Positions 55,082 to 63,069 of a DNA stretch of 64,000 nt are shown in pieces. Each line of letters starts with the position of its first letter. Within the stretch, counting starts at the first letter, position 1. Made by a program: the position numbers and the translations under genes. The notes beneath the pieces were generated by a model. It was not told the origin of the DNA. It searched no databases and saw nothing but the letters and a program-made list of their open reading frames with translations. Origin of the DNA: an uncultured Spirochaetia bacterium. Lineage in GTDB: Bacteria > Spirochaetota > Spirochaetia > CAKZLE01. The stretch is from positions 124,001 through 188,000 of the forward strand of contig CAKZLE010000006.1 in NCBI GenBank assembly GCA_937125225.1. Reading direction: 5' to 3'.

Positions 55082-56338
55082 CTAGTCTTTATATTTTCCT
55101 AATACGATTGCCCCATTATGTCCCCCGAATCCTAAAGATTCAGAAAGAGCATAATCGATATTACCTGAAACACCCTGATTAGGGGTATAATCCAGATCAC
55201 ATTCAGGATCCGGTGTCTCCAGATTGATAGTTGCGGGAAAGAAGCTGTCTCTGATCGCCATGATCGAGATGATTGCTTCAACGGCGCCAGCTGCCCCTAC
55301 CATATGGGAGGTCATCGACTTCGTCGATGATACTTTCAATTTATAGGCATGAGCTCCAAAGGCTCTCTTGATCGCCTTGGTCTCCATCGGATCATTTACC
55401 GGTGTCGATGTCCCATGAGCATTGATATAATCGATCTGATCTGGGGTGATCCCTGCCTCTTCAATCGCTGCGAGCATCGCTCTAGCGGCTCCATCCCCTG
55501 TCGGATCAGGTGCTGTAAGATGGTAGGCGTCACAGGTCATCCCATAACCACAGACCTCACCATAGATGTGAGCACCACGTGATTTCGCATGTTCAAGCTC
55601 TTCAAGGACTAAGATACCCGCCCCCTCTCCTATGATGAAACCATCACGGTCTTTATCAAAGGGTCTACAGGCTTTCTGTGGGGTATCATTATATTTAGTG
55701 GAGAGTGCCTGGATCTTACAGAAGCCAGCGATCCCCAATCGAGTGATCGCACCCTCTGTACCACCAGTGATTGCTGTGTCTACAGTACCATATCTTATAG
55801 CATGTAGAGCAGCACCGATCGCATCAGTCGCTGATGAACAAGCTGTCACGATCGTAGAACAGGGTCCCTTCACACCGAATCTGATGGCAACATTACCTGC
55901 TCCCTCATTCGCAATGAGTTTTGGTATGGTCATTGGCTGAACCCCTCGAGGTCCTTTTGTCAGCAGTTTCTCAATACCCTGCTCCACAATCTCAAAGCCC
56001 CCGATACCATTTCCGAGATATACCCCGGTCTTATAGGGATCAAACTCTCTGTTCTCAAGATCATCGAGTTTAGCATCTTCCATAGCCTTAACTGCTGCAT
56101 ATACAGCATAGACGGAGAAATCAGCCATTCCTCTCATCTCTTTTCTATCCAGGACTGAGGAGGGATCAAAGTCCCTGACCTCTCCTGAGATCTTTGAAGG
56201 ATAATCTGTGGTATCGAATTTGGTCATAATACCAATCCCAGACTTCCCTGCTTTGATATTGCTCCATAACTCATCTACGGTATGGCCTAATGGTGAGACA
56301 ACACCCATGCCAGTTACCACTACTCTTCTTTGTTTCAT
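55082..56338 (-). CDS. fabF: Beta-ketoacyl-ACP synthase II
   Basis: FabF condenses malonyl-ACP with growing acyl chains. I start it at the ATG at 56338 (MKQRRVVVTGMGVVSPLG), eight bases after GGAGAG, giving 418 residues. The Cys-His-His active site is visible in TACSSATDAIGAALH, NAHGTSTPVNDPMETK and KSMTSHMVGAAGAVE. A small hairpin (56381-56398) lies in the 62-base gap after fabG, where many operons have acpP; no carrier-protein gene is present here. Confidence 0.95.
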   Translation of the reverse strand: MKQRRVVVTGMGVVSPLGHTVDELWSNIKAGKSGIGIMTKFDTTDYPSKISGEVRDFDPSSVLDRKEMRGMADFSVYAVYAAVKAMEDAKLDDLENREFDPYKTGVYLGNGIGGFEIVEQGIEKLLTKGPRGVQPMTIPKLIANEGAGNVAIRFGVKGPCSTIVTACSSATDAIGAALHAIRYGTVDTAITGGTEGAITRLGIAGFCKIQALSTKYNDTPQKACRPFDKDRDGFIIGEGAGILVLEELEHAKSRGAHIYGEVCGYGMTCDAYHLTAPDPTGDGAARAMLAAIEEAGITPDQIDYINAHGTSTPVNDPMETKAIKRAFGAHAYKLKVSSTKSMTSHMVGAAGAVEAIISIMAIRDSFFPATINLETPDPECDLDYTPNQGVSGNIDYALSESLGFGGHNGAIVLGKYKD

Positions 56339-56400
56339 TTTTCTCACTCTCCAACGTCATACGTCTTTAATGATTCTATCTCAGCATATACATGCTGATA

Positions 56401-57135
56401 TCACATGGTCATCCCACCATCTACAGCTAGGACCTGTCCGGTAATATATGATGCACGGTCTGAGGCTAGGAACACGACAGTCTCTGCCACCTCTCTTGCC
56501 TCTCCGATCCTACTTAGTGGAATCGTCTGTGCAAGGTTCTCTTTGAGCTCGTCAGAGAGAACATCCGTCATATCTGTCTTAATGAATCCAGGAGCAATCA
56601 CATTCACCCGAACTGACCGTGAAGAAAGTTCACGTGCCAGACTCTTAGAGAATCCGATGAGCCCTGCCTTTGAAGCTGCATAGTTCGTCTGCCCACCATT
56701 CCCGGTCAGCCCTACGACAGAAGAGATATTGATGATTGCCCCACCCCGAGCCTTTGCCATAGCACGAGAGATACTCCTGCAGGCAATAAAGGCACCGGTA
56801 AGATTCACCTTCAGAACATCCTCGAAGTCAGAGGTCTTCATTCTCATGATCAGTCCATCTCGAGTGATACCCGCATTGTTGACTAGGACATCCACTCTAC
56901 CCGCTTCCGCCAATATCGTCTTGAAGGCGTCACTGATAGAATCCTCATCACCCATATCGGTCTTGATCCAGGTGACCTTTCCCCTATTTTTGAGTTCCAT
57001 ATGATCTGCAGCTTCAGATCTACTCAGATAGTAGACCTCAGCACTCTCTTGCAATGCTCGTAGAACGATCTCATGACCGATCCCTCGAGAACCTCCGGTC
57101 ACTACAACTATCTTTTCGGCAAGTTCCATAGCCAT
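56401..57135 (-). CDS. fabG: 3-oxoacyl-ACP reductase
   Basis: FabG is an NADPH-dependent short-chain reductase. The 244-residue protein has VVTGGSRGIGHEI for the nucleotide, NNAGITRDGLIMRM, the catalytic Ser in ISSVVGLTGNGGQTNYAASK with the Tyr-x3-Lys at its end, and the C-terminal ITGQVLAVDGGM. The start shares TAATG with the fabD stop, so translation is coupled. Confidence 0.94.
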   Translation of the reverse strand: MAMELAEKIVVVTGGSRGIGHEIVLRALQESAEVYYLSRSEAADHMELKNRGKVTWIKTDMGDEDSISDAFKTILAEAGRVDVLVNNAGITRDGLIMRMKTSDFEDVLKVNLTGAFIACRSISRAMAKARGGAIINISSVVGLTGNGGQTNYAASKAGLIGFSKSLARELSSRSVRVNVIAPGFIKTDMTDVLSDELKENLAQTIPLSRIGEAREVAETVVFLASDRASYITGQVLAVDGGMTM

Positions 57136-58091
57136 TATCTTCCCCCTGCGTCTAATACTTCAGTCAATGAGTCCCAAGTTCCTACAGGTCTACAGGAGCT
57201 TTTTGAAGCTCCTGCCTTCCAAAAACCTGAGAGGACCTTTCCTGGACCGATCTCATAGCATCCATCTATCTCATCATGAGTCATCTTCACGATATCATCC
57301 ATGATCTTCGTCCATCTCACTGGTGAAGTCAACTGTTCTGAAAGAGAACGCTTAGCCTCCTCAGCAGTCAGGATCAATCCTCCATGAACATTCGTATAGA
57401 CGGCTCTCTTCGGATCCGTGAACGTGTAGCTTTCCAAGAATTCACTGAATCTATTGGCTGCTCCCTGCATAAGAGGAGTATGAAAAGGTCCTGAGACCTT
57501 CAATGGGATGACCCTTCTTGCCCCTGCGGTCTTAATTGCTTCTGAGACAGCTGAGATCGATTCTTTCACACCAGCGATCACGACCTGCTTCACGCTGTTA
57601 TCATTCGCTATATAAAGGTTAGCCAGACCTTGCTCTTTCAATACATCACAGACCGTATCATATCCGATACCGATGACTGCTGCCATTCCAAGTTCTCCGA
57701 CCTCAGAGGAGGCTCTCTCACCCTCTTCTGCCATGATCTTTCCTCGCATACTCGTGATCTCAAAGAGACTTTTCATATCGAAGATCCCTGCAGCATGGTA
57801 GGCTGAGAGCTCCCCGAGACTGAATCCTGCAAAGATATCACAGTCGATCCCAGCCTCCTGCAACAGGGTATAGGCTGCGATGTTTACGAGTGTTATAGAG
57901 ATCTGTGTATATTCTGTCTTTTTCAGAAGCTCTTCATTACCTGAGAATAGAACTTCTCTCATATCATGTCCACTCGCTTGAGATGCAAGATCAAAGAGGT
58001 TCTCTATTGCTGTTGAGTTCTCAAAGAGATCCTTTCCCATTCCAGGATATTGAGCTCCCTGTCCAGGGAACAGACCGACTTTTGTTACCAT
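57135..58091 (-). CDS. fabD: Malonyl-CoA:ACP transacylase
   Basis: FabD loads malonyl groups onto ACP. The 318-residue protein has the LFPGQGAQYPGMGKDL opening, the catalytic serine in AGFSLGELSAYHAAG, and the catalytic His in VSGPFHTPLMQGA. EIGPGKVLSGF is near the end. It overlaps the fabH 3' end by seven bases. Confidence 0.94.
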   Translation of the reverse strand: MVTKVGLFPGQGAQYPGMGKDLFENSTAIENLFDLASQASGHDMREVLFSGNEELLKKTEYTQISITLVNIAAYTLLQEAGIDCDIFAGFSLGELSAYHAAGIFDMKSLFEITSMRGKIMAEEGERASSEVGELGMAAVIGIGYDTVCDVLKEQGLANLYIANDNSVKQVVIAGVKESISAVSEAIKTAGARRVIPLKVSGPFHTPLMQGAANRFSEFLESYTFTDPKRAVYTNVHGGLILTAEEAKRSLSEQLTSPVRWTKIMDDIVKMTHDEIDGCYEIGPGKVLSGFWKAGASKSSCRPVGTWDSLTEVLDAGGR

Positions 58092-59092
58092 ACTATCAGA
58101 CTCCCTCCCGAAGTGAGGCCTGCGCCGAACCCTACGATAATGATCCGGTCCCCTCTTTTCAGGCGACCTTGATCCTCTAGCGTCTTCAGTGCTATCGGTA
58201 TCGAAGCTGCTGAGGTGTTAGCATAGTCTTCGATATTCACGAATACCTTCTCCGGTGATATCTTTAGACGTTTTGCAGCAGCCTGAATGATCCTGTTATT
58301 CGCCTGATGGGGAATGATCATATCGACATCATCAATAGTCAATCCATTCCTCTCCATGAGGTTCTTCGTCATCTCACTTAGCTGCTTCACGGCAAAATTA
58401 TATACCTTTCGTCCATCCATGGTAAGGGTCACATCTTCGACTGTCACATCTCGGTCTCTTAGAGGCTCCTTTGATCCACCACCTGGGACCATAAGACAAT
58501 CAGCCCCAGATCCATCAGCATAGAGGATCGTATCCTCTATTCCTCGATCAGGCGCCTGTTCATCCTCTATAGAAACGATGGCACATCCTGCGCCATCTCC
58601 AAAAAGTACACAAGTATTTCGATCATTCCAATTGACGATACTTGAAAGTTTCTCTGCACCGATCATCAATACGTTCTTCATCGTTCCAGCAAGGATCATT
58701 CCTCGAGCGACCTCTATCCCATAGATGAATCCTGTACAACCAGCGACGACATCGAAGGCAGGTACGCCAATGAGGCCGAGCTTCTGTTGTACGATACAGG
58801 CAGTAGAAGGGAACCCGACATGGTCAGGGGTAGCAGTAGCTATGATGATGCCGTCTATATCCTCTACAGTGAGGTCGCTTCGTTCGATTGCATCAAGAGC
58901 CGCATTGACGGCAAGGTCTGAAGTAGCGACATCATTCTCTGCAAGATGTCTTGCACCTATTCCAGTATGGGATCTGATCCATTCATCACTGGTATCAACG
59001 GTCTTAGCAAGTTCGTCGTTCGTTACTCTTCTAGCCGGTACGAAGGAACCTACCGATTCGATCGTTATATGTCGTATGGTCTTTTGCTCCAT
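58085..59092 (-). CDS. fabH: Beta-ketoacyl-ACP synthase III
   Basis: FabH starts fatty acid synthesis by condensing an acyl-CoA primer with malonyl-ACP. The 335-residue protein has the Cys-His-Asn triad in DVVAGCTGFIYGIEVARG, IIPHQANNRIIQAAAKRL and INIEDYANTSAASIP-type VNIEDYANTSAASIP. GFGAGLTSGGSL is at the C-terminus. AGGAGAG precedes the ATG. It is the first gene of fabHDGFZV. Whether it prefers acetyl-CoA or branched primers cannot be read, but the oxidoreductase module nearby could supply branched acyl-CoA. Confidence 0.94.
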   Translation of the reverse strand: MEQKTIRHITIESVGSFVPARRVTNDELAKTVDTSDEWIRSHTGIGARHLAENDVATSDLAVNAALDAIERSDLTVEDIDGIIIATATPDHVGFPSTACIVQQKLGLIGVPAFDVVAGCTGFIYGIEVARGMILAGTMKNVLMIGAEKLSSIVNWNDRNTCVLFGDGAGCAIVSIEDEQAPDRGIEDTILYADGSGADCLMVPGGGSKEPLRDRDVTVEDVTLTMDGRKVYNFAVKQLSEMTKNLMERNGLTIDDVDMIIPHQANNRIIQAAAKRLKISPEKVFVNIEDYANTSAASIPIALKTLEDQGRLKRGDRIIIVGFGAGLTSGGSLIVW

Positions 59093-59175
59093 CTTCTCTC
59101 CTGTTTCTTCTCAGATTTCAGGACTTACCCTGAAATAATAGTAATCTAGTTTATTTTTTACAAATATTCGGATTT

Positions 59176-59212
59176 TGTCAATATTGACAGCACAATATAA
59201 TATTGTTAATAT
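59176..59212. promoter_or_regulatory. Divergent fab/acc control region with two perfect palindromes and the acc promoter
   Basis: The acc promoter is TTGACA (59184-59189), a 17-base spacer and TAATAT (59207-59212). The -35 lies in a perfect 14-bp palindrome, TGTCAATATTGACA (59176-59189), which also gives TTGACA on the minus strand towards fabH, though a good minus-strand -10 is not evident. A second palindrome, ACAATAT-A-ATATTGT (59192-59206), fills the spacer. Both are candidate operators for a shared regulator. Confidence 0.62.
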
Positions 59213-59265
59213 CAGAGAGATGGATGGTAGGATCTACCGACCATGAGATTATCAGGAGGAATACT

Positions 59266-59718
59266 ATGGAAATTGAATATATATCTTCTCTTATTGAACT
59301 ATTCGAGAAATCATCCCTTACAGAACTTCAGATATCTGAAGATAACAAAGAGATCACATTAAAACGAGAGAAGGAGATCCAGGTACAGACCGTTACAACC
59401 GCTCCAATTCAAACTCAGTCACAGAATCCACTAGCTGCTCAACAGACAGAAGAGCCACTCCTACCTCAGGAGAAAGATACCATAATAATACCCTCTCCGA
59501 TTGTCGGGACATTCTATAGGACACCGGCTCCTGATGCTCCACCTTTTATTGAGGTCGGTGATATAGTACAGTCTGGCGATGCACTATGTATCATCGAAGC
59601 GATGAAGATGATGAATCGGCTTGAAGCTGAATTCCCCTGTGAGATCGTAGCTATTCATGCCCAACATGGTGATCTCGTAGAATATGGTGCCGCACTATTA
59701 GAGGTAAAACGTATATGA
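59266..59718 (+). CDS. accB: Biotin carboxyl carrier protein of acetyl-CoA carboxylase
   Basis: AccB carries the carboxylated biotin between AccC and AccDA. The ATG at 59266 (MEIEYISSLIELFEKS) has AGGAGG (59254-59259) upstream. The 150-residue protein has an N-terminal helical part, a Gln/Thr/Pro-rich linker (about 38-70) and the biotinyl domain with EAMKMMN (biotin on K114) and the thumb segment PAPDAPPFIEVGD. Its last four bases overlap accC (ATGA). Confidence 0.94.
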   Translation: MEIEYISSLIELFEKSSLTELQISEDNKEITLKREKEIQVQTVTTAPIQTQSQNPLAAQQTEEPLLPQEKDTIIIPSPIVGTFYRTPAPDAPPFIEVGDIVQSGDALCIIEAMKMMNRLEAEFPCEIVAIHAQHGDLVEYGAALLEVKRI

Positions 59719-61031
59719 TCTCATCCATACTCATCGCGAACAGAGGAGAGATCGCTGTCAGAATCATCCGTTGTTGTCGTGATCTCGGGATAAGATCGGT
59801 AGCTATCTATTCTGAGCCTGATGCCGATTCCCTTCATGTGAAGATGGCTGATATCGCAGTCTGTATCGGACCGGCAGCATCAACTGATAGTTATCTCCAT
59901 ACTCAGAACATCATCGCAGCAGCTTGTGGTAAGGGATGTGATGCGATCCATCCCGGAGTAGGTTTCCTCTCAGAGAATGCTGAGTTCGCAAAAGAGGTCC
60001 AGCAAGCTGGACTGATCTTTATTGGACCAGAACCTAAGACGATCGATCAGGTTGGAAACAAAGTACAGGCAAGAAAGACTGCACAGGATGCGGGCCTCCC
60101 CCTCACCCCAGGCTCCCCGGGGCCGATCACCTCCGTAGAAGAGGCATTAGCCATAGCAGAGAAGATCGAATACCCGATCATCATCAAAGCCGCTGCAGGT
60201 GGTGGTGGACGTGGCATGAGAATAGTCGAAGAGCCTTCAGAGATGAGCGAAGCTTTTGCTATCGCATCTCATGAGGCCCTCTCATTCTTCTCAAACGGGA
60301 CAATCTATATTGAGAAGTATCTACGAAACCCGAGACATGTCGAAGTCCAGCTTATCGCTGATTCTCAAGGGACTGTGGTACACCTCGGTGAACGAGACTG
60401 CTCAGTACAGAAGAACCATCAGAAGTTGATCGAAGAGAGTCCCTCTACTGTACTCTCCTCATCACATAGAGATAAGATGTGCAAAGATGCGGTTCGACTG
60501 TTCAAGAAACTCCACTATCTTGGAGCGGGTACAGTAGAGTTCCTCGTCTATGAGAATAAACACTACTTCATGGAGGTCAATGCTCGAGTCCAGGTCGAAC
60601 ATCCGGTCTCAGAGACCATCTCTGGTGTCGATATCATAAAGGATCAGATTCGAGTCGCGGCAGGAGAACCCCTAGGCTATTCACAGAAACAGATCCGTCT
60701 ATCGGGTTATGCTATGGAGTGCAGGATCAATGCAAAGACTCCAGGACCGATCGGGACATTCAACCCTCCTCTCGGGCCGGGAGTACGTGTTGATACACAT
60801 ATGTATGCAGGGGGTTCTATAAGCCCCTACTACGACCCATTGGCTGCCAAGATCATCATCCATGCTGAGACAAGAGCGGCAGGGATCAAGATGATGCTTC
60901 GAGCCCTACGTGAATTGGAAATATCAGGGATTACGACGAATATGGATGAACAGATGACCATCTTGAACTCCACATTATTCAAATCCGGTACCTTTGGTAC
61001 TGATATCTATTCTCGAATCTTTCAGGAGTAA
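59715..61031 (+). CDS. accC: Biotin carboxylase subunit of acetyl-CoA carboxylase
   Basis: AccC carboxylates biotin on AccB with ATP and bicarbonate. The 438-residue ATP-grasp protein shows ILIANRGEIAVRIIR, IHPGVGFLSENAEFA, IIKAAAGGGGRGMRIV and VHLGERDCSVQ. The bicarbonate-site segment reads MEVNARVQVEHPVSE. It differs from the common RRHQKL by KNHQKL after CSVQ, but the catalytic Lys, Glu and Arg positions look intact. It follows accB with a four-base overlap. Confidence 0.94.
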   Translation: MISSILIANRGEIAVRIIRCCRDLGIRSVAIYSEPDADSLHVKMADIAVCIGPAASTDSYLHTQNIIAAACGKGCDAIHPGVGFLSENAEFAKEVQQAGLIFIGPEPKTIDQVGNKVQARKTAQDAGLPLTPGSPGPITSVEEALAIAEKIEYPIIIKAAAGGGGRGMRIVEEPSEMSEAFAIASHEALSFFSNGTIYIEKYLRNPRHVEVQLIADSQGTVVHLGERDCSVQKNHQKLIEESPSTVLSSSHRDKMCKDAVRLFKKLHYLGAGTVEFLVYENKHYFMEVNARVQVEHPVSETISGVDIIKDQIRVAAGEPLGYSQKQIRLSGYAMECRINAKTPGPIGTFNPPLGPGVRVDTHMYAGGSISPYYDPLAAKIIIHAETRAAGIKMMLRALRELEISGITTNMDEQMTILNSTLFKSGTFGTDIYSRIFQE

Positions 61032-61036
61032 TTTAT

Positions 61037-61831
61037 ATGGTTGATTTTGATATGAAACACATTGTTGATTGCCCGTCATGTAAGGTCTCCATACAGAGAC
61101 AGAGATTAGAAGAATCTCTGTATGTTTGTCCAGAATGCGGGTATCATTTCAGACTGACTCCTGCTGAACGTATTCAGCAGATTGCCGATACTGACAGCTT
61201 CTTGGAGTTTGCTGCAGAACTTACTTCCCAGAACCCGATCGAATTGATCGGATATGAGTCGAAGCTCTCCCAGAATCAGAGAAAATCTGATCTCAAGGAT
61301 GCCGTGGTAGTAGGGAATTGTCTCATTGATGAGCAGGCTGCCGTACTCGGAATCATGTCCTTCCAGTTCATGGGAGGTTCTATGGGCTCTGTAGTAGGGG
61401 AGAAGATCACTCAGGCTATGCTTCAAGGGGCTGATACCAACACCCCGGTGATCCTGTTCACCGCATCAGGAGGAGCTAGAATGCAAGAGGGGATTTTCTC
61501 CCTCATGCAGATGGCTAAGACCTCAAGCGCTGCGGCCCTTCTTGAGGAGACCGGAACCCCTCTATTCATTGTGATAACCCATCCGACAACAGGAGGTGTC
61601 ACTGCATCATTTGCCATGCTTGGAGATATTATCATGGCAGAACCTGGTGCACTCATTGGATTCGCAGGTCCAAGAGTCATCGAAGGGACCATCGGTGAGA
61701 AGCTCCCAAAGGGCTTTCAGACCGCTGAGTTCCAGTTGGAAAAAGGTTTCGTAGATTCCATAGTACACCGAAAGGATATGAGAGCGACCCTCGCGTACCT
61801 CTTACGTATCCATGCGAACAGGGGTAATTGA
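61037..61831 (+). CDS. accD: Acetyl-CoA carboxylase carboxyltransferase beta subunit
   Basis: AccD with AccA transfers CO2 from biotin to acetyl-CoA. The 264-residue protein has the N-terminal zinc ribbon (C12, C15, C31, C34), the crotonase-fold motif FMGGSMGSVVGEKI, ASGGARMQEG and HPTTGGVTASFAMLGD. It ends in GPRVIEGTIGEKLPKGFQ. It is five bases after accC and one base before the accA start. Confidence 0.95.
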   Translation: MVDFDMKHIVDCPSCKVSIQRQRLEESLYVCPECGYHFRLTPAERIQQIADTDSFLEFAAELTSQNPIELIGYESKLSQNQRKSDLKDAVVVGNCLIDEQAAVLGIMSFQFMGGSMGSVVGEKITQAMLQGADTNTPVILFTASGGARMQEGIFSLMQMAKTSSAAALLEETGTPLFIVITHPTTGGVTASFAMLGDIIMAEPGALIGFAGPRVIEGTIGEKLPKGFQTAEFQLEKGFVDSIVHRKDMRATLAYLLRIHANRGN

Positions 61832-61832
61832 T

Positions 61833-62831
61833 ATGAGTGAGAAACAAGAAGATATAAGTGAACTGTTAGGAAGACTAGAGAAGCTAGCAAAAGATGAACA
61901 ACTCGACCTTGAAAGAGAGATCACCGACCTCAAGGCCCGTCTGGTCCCTGTTCAAAAGAACAGGGAGGTGCAGCCATCGTCAGCATGGGACAGAGTCTGT
62001 CTAGCAAGGCATGTAGACCGCCCGGGAACCCTAGAATACATCAGTATGATCTGTGATGATTTCATGCAGTTGCATGGAGATCGTTGTTATGGAGATGACC
62101 CAGCTCTCATCGGGGGAATAGGTTCTATCAACGGTAGAGCGATCACCTTCATAGGAAACCAAAAGGGTTCGAACCTGAAGGAGAATATAAGACGCAACCA
62201 TGGGATGGGGCATCCAGAAGGATATAGAAAAGCACTCCGTCTTGCAAAGCAGGCAGAGAAGTTCTCTAGACCGATCGTCACATTCATCGACACCTCAGGT
62301 GCCTATCCTGGTCTTGAGGCTGAACAGCGAGGAATTGGAGAGGCCATAGCTAGAAATCTAAAAGAGTTCTCCGTCCTCAAAGTCCCTGTGATCTGTTTCA
62401 TCATCGGTGAGGGTGGTTCTGGAGGTGCATTGGGAATCGGAGTCGGAGATAAACTCTACATGCTCGAAAATGCCGTCTACTCTGTCATCTCCCCAGAGGG
62501 CTTCGCATCGATCCTGCTGAGAGATTCATCAAAGGCCGAACAGGCTGCCAACACGATGAAGATCACAGCGACAGACTTGAAGGAGTTCGGGATCATCCAT
62601 GATATCGTATCAGAACCCTCAGGTGGGGCTCATAAGGATCCTCAGTTCGTTGCCTCACAGATCAAAGATATCATCAGCCGAGATTTTGACATACTCTGTA
62701 CCAAACAGCCTAGCAGGCTCGTCAGATACAGGATCAAGAAGATCAGGGGAATCGGACATTTCAATGGACCGGCAGGTAGCTGGTGGGACCAACTCTTAAA
62801 CATATACCCTCTCACAAGGGCATTACGCTAA
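61833..62831 (+). CDS. accA: Acetyl-CoA carboxylase carboxyltransferase alpha subunit
   Basis: This is the partner of AccD. I start it at 61833 (MSEKQEDISELLGRL), with AGGGG in the accD end; the ATG at 61812 lacks support. The 332-residue protein has an N-terminal coiled coil (about 5-40) and ARHVDRPGTLEYI. It continues with FMQLHGDRCYGDDPALIGG, HPEGYRKALRLAKQAEKF and FIDTSGAYPGLEAEQRGIGE. The oxyanion-hole region is IGEGGSGGALGIGVGD. It is last in accBCDA and ends at a terminator. Confidence 0.95.
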   Translation: MSEKQEDISELLGRLEKLAKDEQLDLEREITDLKARLVPVQKNREVQPSSAWDRVCLARHVDRPGTLEYISMICDDFMQLHGDRCYGDDPALIGGIGSINGRAITFIGNQKGSNLKENIRRNHGMGHPEGYRKALRLAKQAEKFSRPIVTFIDTSGAYPGLEAEQRGIGEAIARNLKEFSVLKVPVICFIIGEGGSGGALGIGVGDKLYMLENAVYSVISPEGFASILLRDSSKAEQAANTMKITATDLKEFGIIHDIVSEPSGGAHKDPQFVASQIKDIISRDFDILCTKQPSRLVRYRIKKIRGIGHFNGPAGSWWDQLLNIYPLTRALR

Positions 62832-62840
62832 TCTATATAG

Positions 62841-62876
62841 GGTAGACTTCTCAAATGAGGTCTACCTCTTTTTCTC
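62841..62876 (+). terminator. Rho-independent terminator after accA
   Basis: A 10-bp stem (62841-62850 with 62857-62866, one G-U pair) has a six-base loop followed by TCTTTTTCTC. The 190 bases from here to the next ATG hold a TATGAT (62923-62928) without a clear -35; I see nothing else there. Confidence 0.87.
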
Positions 62877-63069
62877 ATTTCTCTCAACAAAAATTTAAGT
62901 ATACGCTCTTTTTCTTCTATGGTATGATGACCGAGTGTTTAGATGTCATGAGACGGGTAGTTTCATAAACTTCTATAAAGGCTTGCTAGTAGTATTACCA
63001 GCAAACTGAACTCCAATCTGTGATTGAGAGCTCTGATACGTCGATACTGGTATTATGGAGAATTGAATC

